A DNA stretch of 64,000 nt, taken from Planctomycetota bacterium (lineage in GTDB: Bacteria > Planctomycetota > Phycisphaerae > Phycisphaerales > Phycisphaeraceae). Of the stretch, positions 36,228 to 44,478 are shown in pieces. The DNA is taken from assembly GCA_016350165.1 (NCBI GenBank), contig CP066225.1, positions 3,844,001-3,908,000 of the forward strand, read 5' to 3'. The translations under genes and the position numbers were made by a program. The notes beneath the pieces are model-generated. The model saw only the letters and a list, made by a program, of their open reading frames with translations, did no database searches and was not told the origin of the DNA. Within the stretch, counting starts at the first letter, position 1; the number at the start of each line of letters is the position of its first letter.

Positions 36228-37916
36228 TTAGATGTTGCAGAAATTGTGGAATGAGCAGACTTGATTGCGGCCTGCGTTTTTGGCTTCGTAGAGCGCTTTA
36301 TCTGCAGCTGAACTAAGTTGCTTCATATCTCGGATGCTATCGTTGATGCTAGCGATACCGAGGCTGATTGTGATGTCGAGTTTTTTGCAACCGATACAGA
36401 TGGGTTCTGATTCGATTGATTGGCGAATGCGCTCTGCGATGTTGAATGTATTTTTTATTGATGAGTTAGGGAGGAGGATTCCGAATTCTTCGCCGCCCAT
36501 GCGTCCAAAATCGTCATTTTTGCGGAGCATTTTGTTTATACGTTGTGTGATCGTTTTAAGTACGAGGTCACCGGCGGGGTGGCCGTAGTTGTCGTTGACT
36601 TTTTTGAAGTGATCGACATCAAGCATGATCATTGAACAGTGTTGGTTTTGGGAAGTTGCGTTATGAATTGTTTTTTTAGTTGTTTCGAGGAAGAAGGTAC
36701 GGTTGTAGATGCCGGTGAGTCCGTCTTTGGATGCGATTTTTTGGAGCATGCCTTCGATGGCTTTGCGTTGTGAGATATCATCGACGACCCAGAGGATACC
36801 TTTGTCGAGGTTGGGTGGAACGTTTGTATCGAGTGGGTTTGCTGTGAGAGTGCACCAAACAGCAGAGCCGTCTTTGCGTTTTAGTTTGAGGTCGGTATGA
36901 ACGTGTTCGCCTTGCTTGAGTTGATCTCTGTATGACTGAACAAACTTCATCTCTTCGGGGGTATCAAAGTGCAGTATTTGAGTAGATTGTGTTTCGAGTT
37001 CTTTGTTGCAGCTGTAGCCGAAGATGTCGCAGAGTTTTTGATTACATTTGTGGATGGTGCGGCCAGGCTTCATGATACCAATGCCAACTTGTGTGTTTTT
37101 GAAGAGTGTCGCGAGTTCACGTTGGTTGGTGGTTTCTTGAGTGATATCCCGGATAACAATGCAGAGGTGTGCTTCGTGTTCAACCCAGATAGGGATTGAT
37201 TGTATTTCGACTTCTTTTTGTTCGCCGCTGTTGAGTGTGATGCTTTGTTCATCGCAATCAGTGAATCCGCCGAGGAGTCGATCGAATACACCTTGTTCTG
37301 ATTCTTCGAGTGTTGCGATTTTATTTGCTGAGATGTTGATAATTTCGTTATGAGATAATTGGAAGAAAGTACATGCTTGAGGGTTGGCATCATGGATGAG
37401 GCCGGTTTGAATATCGAGGAGTAGCATGGGGGATGCGTGTCCTTCGAACATTTGCCTGAACATGGCTTCTGATTCGATGGTTTTATCTTCAGCCAATTTT
37501 TGTTCGGTGAGATCGTGTGAGTGGATGAGAATGCCGATGATTTGGTTCTGAATGTTTCGATTGGGGATAAGGCGGGTGCGGACATATCGTCTGCCTTGTG
37601 CTGGATAGGAGAACCAACCTTCGTATTCGACGGGTGATCCTGCGTAGCATTTTTTGAGAGCTGCTTTTGTTTTTGATTCGTAGATTTCAGAGCCGATGAC
37701 ATCTTTGATGTGCGAGCCAATGATTTCGTTTTTAGAAAGACCTGTTGCGACAACGTAACGATCGTTGACGATTTGATAGCGTTCATCGCAATCGACGAAT
37801 GAGATAAAGTCAGTCGTTGTAGAAATAAGCTGTGTGTACAGATCAAGTGTTGCAGAGATAGAGTCGCTGTGGTTTGAATGTGCAATGGCTTGTGTCATGA
37901 CCTTAGTAATGCTCAC
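36228..37916 (-). CDS. diguanylate cyclase with three PAS domains
   Basis: 562 aa from GTG 37916 (ATG 37898 is an alternative). Three PAS/PAC sensor modules (~25-140, ~155-260, ~270-395) precede a GGDEF domain (~405-555). The active loop is GRMGGEEF, preceded five residues upstream by RKND, an RxxD product-inhibition I-site. YDGLTGIYNR-like and LDVDHFKKVNDNYGH metal/GTP-binding segments are intact, so it should make c-di-GMP. There are no transmembrane segments, so it is a cytoplasmic sensor. PAS ligand unknown; no heme or flavin motif is obvious. Confidence 0.9.
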   Translation of the reverse strand: MSITKVMTQAIAHSNHSDSISATLDLYTQLISTTTDFISFVDCDERYQIVNDRYVVATGLSKNEIIGSHIKDVIGSEIYESKTKAALKKCYAGSPVEYEGWFSYPAQGRRYVRTRLIPNRNIQNQIIGILIHSHDLTEQKLAEDKTIESEAMFRQMFEGHASPMLLLDIQTGLIHDANPQACTFFQLSHNEIINISANKIATLEESEQGVFDRLLGGFTDCDEQSITLNSGEQKEVEIQSIPIWVEHEAHLCIVIRDITQETTNQRELATLFKNTQVGIGIMKPGRTIHKCNQKLCDIFGYSCNKELETQSTQILHFDTPEEMKFVQSYRDQLKQGEHVHTDLKLKRKDGSAVWCTLTANPLDTNVPPNLDKGILWVVDDISQRKAIEGMLQKIASKDGLTGIYNRTFFLETTKKTIHNATSQNQHCSMIMLDVDHFKKVNDNYGHPAGDLVLKTITQRINKMLRKNDDFGRMGGEEFGILLPNSSIKNTFNIAERIRQSIESEPICIGCKKLDITISLGIASINDSIRDMKQLSSAADKALYEAKNAGRNQVCSFHNFCNI

Positions 37917-37981
37917 GGAAAAGTATTGGTATTGATGTCAGGCATTGCGAGGCGAGTGTGTTCAGTTATTTCTGATGTGCT

Positions 37982-37996
37982 CTAAGGATTGATTAG
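37982..37996. repeat. degenerate palindrome copy
   Basis: CTAAGGATTGATTAG matches 13 of 15 bases of CTAATCATTGATTAG, between the GGDEF gene and the membrane protein gene. Unlike the others it is not at a stop codon. Confidence 0.35.
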
Positions 37997-38099
37997 ATGC
38001 TGATTGAAATAACTGCAACGAGGCAATTTTGTATCGACTGTTCCAAGAAAGCTGTGAAGTTAAATATGGAGAAAAAGGTCATGTATTTCTTTTAATCGG

Positions 38100-38783
38100 T
38101 TAATGGTGAAATTTATCATAGATGTATTTCATGTCTGGTTTTTCAGTTGTATAGAAGTGTGTCCATACGTAAAGGTAAGTGAAGAGGCCGAAGATTGTTG
38201 CGGTGATGGAGAGGGTGCAGAGGCCGGGGACGATGGCCATGAGACCTGAGAATTTATAGAGCGCGTTTGACGTGAAGCGGTACATGCCTTTTTTGATGAA
38301 GGGCTTGTAGCGGTAGGCTTGAATGAAGTGGTCCATGCCAGTGAGACGGATTGGGCCGAGGTAGTGGAAGCCTGAATAGGTGGAGTAGATGGCGAGAAGT
38401 GAGATGGTGGTGATGAGAATGATGTTGAGGGGCAGGGGGATGTGGAAAGTGCTGTTGTTAGAGATGGCGAGGGGGATGATGAGGAGGAGGCGGGCGAGGC
38501 CGATGATATAGAAGATTGTGACGTAGAGGGGGATGGCGAGATGGCCGAAGGTGCGGGTGAGTGTGTGATGGTGAAGCTGAAGACGCCAACAGATGAGGAC
38601 GTAGAATTGGTGGAGAGGGGCGAAGAGGTAGGTGATGATGAGCCAAATGGTTGTGGAAAGGTTGAGGAAGTGGCCTTGGGAGGCTTTGGGGATGAGGAAA
38701 TATGAGAAGAAGAGGCAGAGTGTGAGTGTGATGAAGATGATGAAGTGAAGCAACTGTTTGTCGAATAAGGGATTGCGTTTCAT
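38100..38783 (-). CDS. multi-pass membrane protein, possible PEMT/ICMT-like
   Basis: 227 aa with about six hydrophobic helices. The C-terminal part (GMYRFTSNALYKFSG...FYTTEKPDMKYIYDKF) recalls isoprenylcysteine/phospholipid methyltransferase-type integral membrane enzymes, in which GxYRxxRHPxY precedes a final helix and an E-rich motif. The match is weak and the usual RHP is missing, so this is a tentative family suggestion only. No ribosome-binding site is clear at ATG 38783. Confidence 0.5.
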   Translation of the reverse strand: MKRNPLFDKQLLHFIIFITLTLCLFFSYFLIPKASQGHFLNLSTTIWLIITYLFAPLHQFYVLICWRLQLHHHTLTRTFGHLAIPLYVTIFYIIGLARLLLIIPLAISNNSTFHIPLPLNIILITTISLLAIYSTYSGFHYLGPIRLTGMDHFIQAYRYKPFIKKGMYRFTSNALYKFSGLMAIVPGLCTLSITATIFGLFTYLYVWTHFYTTEKPDMKYIYDKFHH

Positions 38784-38805
38784 TTTGCTGTTAAGTGAAG
38801 ATTAA

Positions 38806-38837
38806 AGAAAAAGCGGCAACCTTTAGGTATGCCGCTG
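38806..38837 (-). terminator. terminator of the small Cys protein gene
   Basis: Stem AGCGGCA / TGCCGCT. On the minus strand it is followed by TTTTTC. Confidence 0.75.
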
Positions 38838-38859
38838 TGATAGTCAGTTTGTTGTGGTT

Positions 38860-39069
38860 TTAGCTGGCACGTCTGACTGGTTCGAAGCCGTCACATGATG
38901 AGACAGCGGAGACTTTGAGGTGAAGCGGTTCGAGTTCAGGTTTGCCGCATTCTTCGGTGAGTGTTTCAGGGGCTTCGTGGTTAACTCGGATTTGAATGAG
39001 TTCGTCGCCGCCGTGGTGTTCACCGAAGTGAGTGCAGAGGCCGCACATGCCGTTTTCAATCTTCAACAT
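38860..39069 (-). CDS. small conserved-looking Cys protein, unknown
   Basis: 69 aa from ATG 39069 with AAGGA eight bases upstream. It begins MLKIENGMCGLCTHFGEHH, holds a CxxC pair plus two later Cys (EECGKPEL, SSCDGFEP) and several His, which suggests a small metal-binding (zinc) domain. It has its own terminator. A second frame over the same region is a shadow. No family name known. Confidence 0.6.
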   Translation of the reverse strand: MLKIENGMCGLCTHFGEHHGGDELIQIRVNHEAPETLTEECGKPELEPLHLKVSAVSSCDGFEPVRRAS

Positions 39070-39561
39070 CGTGGTGTTCCTTGTTCAAAATGCGTAATGA
39101 TTCTCGCGTTGTTATGTTTTGAATCTTGTGGTGTGGTGGAAAAGTCTGGGGCAGGCAAGTGGAGAGTAGGGAGAGTGGTTTGAGTGAGAAATTCGTACGG
39201 ATGAGGGATTTGGCCTGCGTTGTGTTGAGTTATCGGAATGATGTTTATTTTGATTATGAGAAAAGTATGCCAAGCACACCATGGGTATTATCGTGCAGAA
39301 AAACGAGAAAAAAGCAGAGAATTAATCTCAATTTTGTAGTTGCAAACGTGTTTCAATAAGTTGTGATGCATAGTAATAAAAAGCTGGATGAGCGGCTGTG
39401 AGGGGAGGTTGGGTTTTCGGACTAAGAGTGGTGAGAAGGGTGGGATATATCCGAATAAGTAATAGACCTGAAACGGATACAGAAGTCTTTTTATTTTCTT
39501 TTAACTACTTGAGGTTGCCGCCTTTGGCAAGATTTGACGAAGGCGGTATGATACGCCGACC
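39070..39561. other. intergenic region upstream of the ATP synthase cluster
   Basis: 490 bp between the divergent small Cys gene and atpG. It includes the atpG promoter (39525-39552). Otherwise nothing recognised. Confidence 0.4.
39525..39552 (+). promoter_or_regulatory. promoter of atpG, leaderless arrangement
   Basis: TTGGCA (39525-39530) and TATGAT (39547-39552) with 16-bp spacing, close to the sigma-70 consensus. The -10 box ends 9 bp before the ATG, leaving no room for a ribosome-binding site. Confidence 0.65.
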
Positions 39562-40443
39562 ATGCCAGCAAACGTACGCGAAATTAAAGGCCGCATGAAG
39601 GCCGTCGGGAATATTGAACGTATCACGAAAACGATGCAGATGATTGCTACTGCCCGCTTCCAGGCGATGCAGAGGCGAGCTGTCGCTGCACAGGCTTATA
39701 CCCGCAAGATTGCTGAGGTTGTCAGTGAATTAGCTGACAGCGTGAAGGGTGATCAGGGGGCAGCGAGCCCGTTGCTGCAGAAGCCTGAGAATGCGACTGG
39801 AAAGGTTGCGCTTCTCGTGCTGACATCGAATCGTGGTCTGTGTGGTGGATACAACGCGAATATCATTCGAGCTGTGAACGGCTTCTTTAAAGAGCATGAA
39901 GATGTGCATCTTGAAGTGTCGGGCAAGAAGGGTAATGCGTACTTCAAATTCATCGGTAAGCAGGTTGATGTTTATCACGATGAATTTGATGACAGCCCAA
40001 CTTATGAAGAAGTTGAAGCTGTAGCTAATACATATATGAATGATTTTGTTGCTGGGAAGTATGACGCGGTGTATGTGATTTACACAGCGTTTATCAGCAT
40101 GGCGAAACAAGAAGCACAAGCTCTTCAGTTGTTGCCGATGCAGCCACCTGAGGGTGAAGGATCTGGCGAAGTTAAGGGTGAAGCTATGTATGACTTCTCA
40201 CCTGAGCCAGAAGAATTGTTGGCAGAGTTGTTGCCGGTGACGGTGAAGACGCGCTTGTATCAATGCTTCAATGAGTCGCTGGTGAGTGAGCAGTTGTCAC
40301 GCATGGTTGCGATGAAGGCTGCAACGGATTCTGCAGGCAAGATGAAGAAGAGTCTTGGCAGGCAGTACAACCGAGCACGTCAGAGTGCGATCACAACCGA
40401 GTTGAGTGAAATCATCGGTGGTGCAGCAGCACTTGATCAATAA
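39562..40443 (+). CDS. atpG: ATP synthase gamma subunit
   Basis: 293 aa, the rotor shaft of F1. The N-terminal helix (MPANVREIKGRMKAVGNIERITKTMQMIATARF) and the C-terminal helix (MKAATDSAGKMKKSLGRQYNRARQSAITTELSEI) are typical. The middle has a Rossmann-like domain with LTSNRGLCGGYN and an acidic loop (LPMQPPEGEGSGEVKG). The usual place for this gene is between atpA and atpD; here it leads the cluster, 207 bp before atpZ and with its own promoter. Confidence 0.95.
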   Translation: MPANVREIKGRMKAVGNIERITKTMQMIATARFQAMQRRAVAAQAYTRKIAEVVSELADSVKGDQGAASPLLQKPENATGKVALLVLTSNRGLCGGYNANIIRAVNGFFKEHEDVHLEVSGKKGNAYFKFIGKQVDVYHDEFDDSPTYEEVEAVANTYMNDFVAGKYDAVYVIYTAFISMAKQEAQALQLLPMQPPEGEGSGEVKGEAMYDFSPEPEELLAELLPVTVKTRLYQCFNESLVSEQLSRMVAMKAATDSAGKMKKSLGRQYNRARQSAITTELSEIIGGAAALDQ

Positions 40444-40456
40444 AACAGAATGATGA

Positions 40457-40482
40457 CAGACACCGGCTGAGAAGTCGGTGTT
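40457..40482 (+). terminator. possible attenuating hairpin after atpG
   Basis: ACACCG / CGGTGT stem followed by TTTG only. It might limit read-through from atpG into the rest of the cluster, but the T run is poor. Confidence 0.35.
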
Positions 40483-40650
40483 TGTGGCCATGAGGGCAGG
40501 GGTGCTTGGTGAGGGGATTGAAAAGTTAGTGGTCATGTGCAAGTAAGTAGAGCATGTGATCAGATCAGGGAGCCAACGTGAAAGTTGGTGATGATGAACC
40601 AGAGTAAGGTAACCGGCGAGCGAAGACGTGAGTTGGTAACGGTAAGCTGA

Positions 40651-41034
40651 ATGAAGCGTAGACCGAAAGCAGACAACCCGTGGGTGATGTTTCATATGGG
40701 ACTGGAGTTTGCGGGTGCTGCGGCGATCTTGGCTTTGATTGGCTGGTTTATTGATACGAAATATGAGACAGGCCCATATGGTGCTTTGATAGGCGCTACA
40801 ATCGGTTTTGTCGGGGGGTTCTACTTGTTTATCAAGGAGGCATTGCTGGCGAACAAGTTAGCGATGAAAGGATACCGGGGTGGTTTGACGGGGAAGCCGA
40901 GCCTGATGAGAGATCAGGGGAAGGAAAAAGTGGAGAGGGAAGATGAAAAGCTGTCGGAAGATGGCTTAGAGGAAAATGAAATTAAAGATTCGCTTGAAGA
41001 AGATGAAGGCGAACCTGAGAAACGTGAGAACTAG
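40651..41034 (+). CDS. atpZ: AtpZ-like F0 accessory protein
   Basis: 127 aa. Two transmembrane helices (GLEFAGAAAILALIGWFID, GALIGATIGFVGGFYLFIKEA) with the GWxxD...GxxxGxxxG pattern of AtpZ/AtpQ-like small proteins that accompany atpI and assist F0 assembly or Mg handling. A long acidic C-terminal tail (EREDEKLSEDGLEENE...) is an addition. Located directly before atpI. Confidence 0.75.
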   Translation: MKRRPKADNPWVMFHMGLEFAGAAAILALIGWFIDTKYETGPYGALIGATIGFVGGFYLFIKEALLANKLAMKGYRGGLTGKPSLMRDQGKEKVEREDEKLSEDGLEENEIKDSLEEDEGEPEKREN

Positions 41035-41041
41035 TGGATCA

Positions 41042-41488
41042 GTGAGTCAAAAAAAGGTCAACATTCCGCCATTTCCAATCGTGAGCAGCTATGTGAAGCT
41101 GGTCATGTCGGTTGTACTTGTAGCGGGCGTTGGCGTGTTTGTACTGATTGGCATAAAGCATAGCGAATGGGTTGTGCCACTGGTCTCGTCAGGGGGCGTT
41201 TGTCTGATAGCATCATTGATTGCGTTGGAGCCAACTCGTATCGCGAGTAAGTTCGGCGTTGATAAGGTTGCGATGGCATACTTTGCCGGGATCGTGATCA
41301 GAATGGGATTGAGTTTAGCTGGCGCTAGTGTGCTGGTTTATGGATATGGGATGCCTCCACGGGTGACGGGGATTTTCACAGCAATATGGTATGTATTGTT
41401 GTTGGCAGTGGAGGTGATGATCTTGGTTAGATTTTTCAACACCGCAGCAGTTGACCCGACTAGACGTCCGGAACTGATGGAGAGTTGA
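41042..41488 (+). CDS. atpI: AtpI-family protein
   Basis: 148 aa from GTG 41042, chosen because it avoids a 59-bp overlap with atpZ; an ATG at 40976 is also in frame. Four transmembrane helices (VKLVMSVVLVAGVGVFVLI, VVPLVSSGGVCLIASLIAL, AYFAGIVIRMGLSLAG, TAIWYVLLLAVEVMILVRFF) match the AtpI type, which helps assemble the c-ring. The stop codon overlaps the atpB start (TTGA). Confidence 0.65.
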   Translation: MSQKKVNIPPFPIVSSYVKLVMSVVLVAGVGVFVLIGIKHSEWVVPLVSSGGVCLIASLIALEPTRIASKFGVDKVAMAYFAGIVIRMGLSLAGASVLVYGYGMPPRVTGIFTAIWYVLLLAVEVMILVRFFNTAAVDPTRRPELMES

Positions 41489-42534
41489 AGGTGCTGAACG
41501 TGATAAACATATTGGCTGAAGATAACCTGCTTACCCATGTGATGCCGCAGAAGGCTTTTGTGTTTCACATTGGTGACCATGAATACGTGATTTATAACCA
41601 GATGGTTTTGACCGGCTTGGCAGCAATTGTTGTGCTGCTGATCTTTGGTTATGCATCACGTAAGATCCGTACAAATAAAGATGCGGGTATTGATGGTTAT
41701 GTGACAAAGGGTCGCTTCGCTCAGTTGCTTGAAGTGTTGTGTGTGTTCATTCGTGAAGAAGTAGCACGCCCGAACCTTGGCAACATTACTGATAAGTACA
41801 TCAAATATATTTGGTCAGTCTTCTTCTTCGTTCTGATGATTAACCTGATCGGCATGGTTCCGATTGGCTATATGCTGGGTTGGGTTGCTGTGTTGCTCCC
41901 TGAAGGTGTGCAGCAGAGTATGGTGAGTGGATTGATGCAGATTGGTGCTGAATTCCATCCATCAGCCAAAGACCCAATTGGTTTGGTGACGTGGTTGTCT
42001 CACTTCAACGGTAATGCGAATGGCAACTTGAATATGACTGCGGCGATGGCGACAGTTTCGTTTATCGCGATTATCTTTATTGGTATGAAAGAGCAAGGCT
42101 TAAAGTACTTTGCTCACTTTGCACCTGTTCCATTTACACCGATCCTGATGTCACCAATCGCAGCAATGCTTGTTGTGATTGAAGCAATGGGTGTCGTGAT
42201 TAAGTGTGTTGTGTTGGCAATGCGTTTGTTCGGCACGATGCTCGCGGGTCACTTGGTGTTGGCAGCGCTATTCAGCTTGATTCTTGCGGCTACCAATGCC
42301 GGCGGGATCATTATGGAAATGGGTGTTGGTGCTTTGGTTGTGGGTGGCGCGACTGCTTTGTCACTGCTTGAATTGTTCTTTGCAGTCTTGCAGGCGTTTA
42401 TTTTTACCTTCCTGACTGTGCTGTTTATCAGTGCTGGTGCTGTGCATCATGGTGAACACGATCATGATGATGAGCATGAATTTGAAGCTAAGCATGACAA
42501 GGGTATGGAAGGTATTGAAGGGGTCGCACTTTAA
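41485..42534 (+). CDS. atpB: ATP synthase subunit a
   Basis: 349 aa from TTG 41485, overlapping atpI by four bases; GTG 41491, with GGAG at better spacing, is an alternative start. It forms the proton channel of F0. The essential Arg is in VVLAMRLFGTMLAGHLVLA. GMVPIGYMLG and ALSLLELFFAVLQAFIFTFLTVLFI are the last helices of the family. The C-terminus is unusually His/Asp-rich (HHGEHDHDDEHEFEAKHDKG) and could bind metal or sense pH. Confidence 0.93.
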   Translation: MKVLNVINILAEDNLLTHVMPQKAFVFHIGDHEYVIYNQMVLTGLAAIVVLLIFGYASRKIRTNKDAGIDGYVTKGRFAQLLEVLCVFIREEVARPNLGNITDKYIKYIWSVFFFVLMINLIGMVPIGYMLGWVAVLLPEGVQQSMVSGLMQIGAEFHPSAKDPIGLVTWLSHFNGNANGNLNMTAAMATVSFIAIIFIGMKEQGLKYFAHFAPVPFTPILMSPIAAMLVVIEAMGVVIKCVVLAMRLFGTMLAGHLVLAALFSLILAATNAGGIIMEMGVGALVVGGATALSLLELFFAVLQAFIFTFLTVLFISAGAVHHGEHDHDDEHEFEAKHDKGMEGIEGVAL

Positions 42535-42543
42535 TAGATGCAA

Positions 42544-42558
42544 CTAATCACAGCTTAG
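42544..42558. repeat. degenerate palindrome copy after atpB
   Basis: CTAATCACAGCTTAG keeps 12 of 15 bases of the palindrome and begins 10 bp after the atpB stop. Weak. Confidence 0.25.
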
Positions 42559-42595
42559 ATGGCTGTGTGTGTAACGGATTTCGCCCCGGGTTACC

Positions 42596-42620
42596 GGCGC
42601 CACGTTGGGCACCTTTTTGA
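42596..42620 (+). terminator. possible weak hairpin before atpE
   Basis: GGCGCC / GGCACC stem (one mismatch) followed by TTTTT in the 124-bp atpB-atpE spacer. It could tune c-subunit expression or protect the processed mRNA. Confidence 0.3.
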
Positions 42621-42658
42621 AGGCCGGAAAATGTTAATCTCAGATTGGAGATTTTGAA

Positions 42659-42937
42659 ATGTTTGATTCTCTTATGACATTGGCTCAGGAAGGTACAAGC
42701 TTGATTGGTAATTCAGGTTTGGCACTTTTGGGTCTCGCTCTCGGTTTCGGTTTGACCATCATGGGTGCAGCTAAAGGCATCGGTAACATCGGTGGTAAGG
42801 CTGTTGAGTCTATTGCGCGTCAGCCAGAAGTTGCTGGTCCAATCGGCACCAACATGATTATTGCTGCTGCTCTTATCGAAGGTATCGCTGTTATTTCAAT
42901 GGTGTTCCTCGCATTCGTGCTCGCAGGCAAGATGTAG
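42659..42937 (+). CDS. atpE: ATP synthase subunit c
   Basis: 92 aa, two-helix hairpin forming the c-ring. The loop is KAVESIARQPE. Helix 2 has AALIEGIAVI with the ion-binding Glu. The position that is Gln in Na+-type c subunits is Ile here, and Ser/Thr after Glu are replaced by Gly/Ile, so H+ coupling is inferred. The N-terminal ~20 residues (MFDSLMTLAQEGTSLIGNSG) resemble a short extension. The 124-bp leader is the longest within the F0 part. Confidence 0.95.
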   Translation: MFDSLMTLAQEGTSLIGNSGLALLGLALGFGLTIMGAAKGIGNIGGKAVESIARQPEVAGPIGTNMIIAAALIEGIAVISMVFLAFVLAGKM

Positions 42938-43066
42938 AAAAATTGACAGATGAGCGTTTAACGACGCTGGTCTGTTTTGATTGGTTCCAGGGCGGGAAGA
43001 TGATCGGTTATGCAAGGCATGATTGATTGGGAATAAACGAAAAGCCTTTACACTGCAAAAGGTGAG

Positions 43067-43774
43067 ATGATGAAGAAAAATGCGTTTATTGCAATGCTCG
43101 TGACAGCAATGATCTGGTTGGGCGGTGTCAGCTCAAGCCCGGACAATGGCGTCGCTTCAGTAATTAGTGGTCCAGCGGTTGCCGCTGCTGCGGACAAGCC
43201 AGTAGCTGACTCACATGCAACTGCTGCTGCAGATCCACATGCAACGCCAACCGATGGCGGTCATGCAGCACCGAAAGATGATAATCTGCTCAAGCCAATC
43301 TTGGGTCAGTTTACATGGGAACTGCTTTTGTTCCTCGTACTGTTTGCAGTACTTGCGATCTTCGTGTGGCCTCCAATCCTTAAAGGTTTGCAGGACCGTG
43401 AAGAAAAGATCAAAGATGATCTGGGTAGTGCTGAAAAAGCAGCGAAAGATGCAGCAACAACGCTTGCTGAATATAAAGCTCAACTTGCAGAAGCTCAGAA
43501 GAAAGCTCAGGAAGTCATCGAAGAAGGCAGAACAGCTGCGACTAAGTTGACAGCTGAATTGAAGACTCAAGCTGAGAATGAAATTGGTGCAATGAAGCAG
43601 CGTGCCGAAACAGAGATCAAAGGTGCGAAGGAAGAAGCACTTGCTGAGATCTACGAACAAGCAGCTGTGATGAGTACGCAGGTGGCCGGCCAGATTCTCC
43701 GTAAGGAAATCAACGCTGATGATCAGCGTGGTTTGATCGAAGCGTCACTACAAGCACTTAAAGAACGTAATTGA
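43067..43774 (+). CDS. atpF: ATP synthase subunit b with exported N-terminal extension
   Basis: 235 aa, longer than the usual ~160. An N-terminal signal-like segment (KKNAFIAMLVTAMIWLGGVSS) and an Ala/His-rich linker (ADSHATAAADPHATPTDGGHAAP) precede the true b subunit: membrane helix FTWELLLFLVLFAVLAIFVWPPIL and a long Ala/Lys/Glu coiled coil. The extension probably places the N-terminus outside the membrane. ATG 43067 or 43070, with AAAGGTGAG upstream. A palindrome follows the stop after 2 bases. Confidence 0.9.
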   Translation: MMKKNAFIAMLVTAMIWLGGVSSSPDNGVASVISGPAVAAAADKPVADSHATAAADPHATPTDGGHAAPKDDNLLKPILGQFTWELLLFLVLFAVLAIFVWPPILKGLQDREEKIKDDLGSAEKAAKDAATTLAEYKAQLAEAQKKAQEVIEEGRTAATKLTAELKTQAENEIGAMKQRAETEIKGAKEEALAEIYEQAAVMSTQVAGQILRKEINADDQRGLIEASLQALKERN

Positions 43775-43776
43775 TA

Positions 43777-43791
43777 CTAATCATTGATTAG
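43777..43791. repeat. stop-codon palindrome, exact copy
   Basis: CTAATCATTGATTAG starts 3 bp after the TGA of atpF and puts a second in-frame stop (TAA) there. It lies between atpF and atpH, inside a single operon, so it is unlikely to be a transcription terminator here. Confidence 0.7.
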
Positions 43792-43810
43792 TCCATGAAG
43801 GAATAGATCA

Positions 43811-44410
43811 ATGCCATTAAAGAAACAGGCAATGACTGATGCGGTGAGCGAGGTATATGCTCAGGCACTGATCGAGATCGCTGAGGAACATGGCGAACTC
43901 GAGACGGTGGCTGCAGAGCTTCGTGAACTTGATCGGTTGATCGTTGAAGAGCCTGACATGATGCGAATCATGCGTAATCTGGCAATAAGCAAGCGGGAAA
44001 AAGCTGGCTTTATTCAACGCGTCTTCCAAGGTCGCTTCAGTGATACGCTCTATAAATTTCTGCAAGTTGTGAACGAGAAAGATCGTTTAGTGAGCTTGGC
44101 AGGGATTGTTGTTGCTTATGATGAAATGCTACGTGACCGTAAGAACGTCGTACGTGTTGATGCATGGGTAGCAAGAGAACTGGATGCAGTCGAGATCGCA
44201 GCAGTGTCTCAATCCATTGGTGAATCACTTGGTGGTAAGACTGTTGAACTTGAGCAGCAGGTTGATGAAAGCCTCATTGGTGGCTTGAAGATCAAGGTCG
44301 GTGATAAACTCATCGACGCAAGTGTGTCCAGTCAGTTGAAATTGATGCAGCAACGCTTGATCGAAATCGGTCGTGAAAAAGCGAGAGAAAAAGCTGCTTC
44401 AATGTCGTGA
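43811..44410 (+). CDS. atpH: ATP synthase delta subunit
   Basis: 199 aa, slightly longer than usual (~180). It links F1 to the stator. The N-terminal VSEVYAQALIEIAEEHGELETVAAELRELDRLI helices and the C-terminal ESLGGKTVELEQQVDESLIGGLKIKVGDKLIDASVSSQLKLMQ beta region are standard. Spacing to atpF is 36 bp and to atpA 68 bp. Confidence 0.93.
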   Translation: MPLKKQAMTDAVSEVYAQALIEIAEEHGELETVAAELRELDRLIVEEPDMMRIMRNLAISKREKAGFIQRVFQGRFSDTLYKFLQVVNEKDRLVSLAGIVVAYDEMLRDRKNVVRVDAWVARELDAVEIAAVSQSIGESLGGKTVELEQQVDESLIGGLKIKVGDKLIDASVSSQLKLMQQRLIEIGREKAREKAASMS

Positions 44411-44478
44411 TTCAAAATCGAAATAACTACAGGCATTAGCCTGATGAGATGAAGCCCCTTCAATTAAGAGGCCAATAA

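Noticed and set aside
37070-37885. 271-codon minus-strand frame inside the PAS-GGDEF gene
   Set aside because: Shadow in a different frame of the intact PAS-GGDEF coding sequence.
38844-39059. 71-codon frame overlapping the small Cys protein
   Set aside because: Lacks a ribosome-binding site; the other frame has AAGGA and a Cys pattern.
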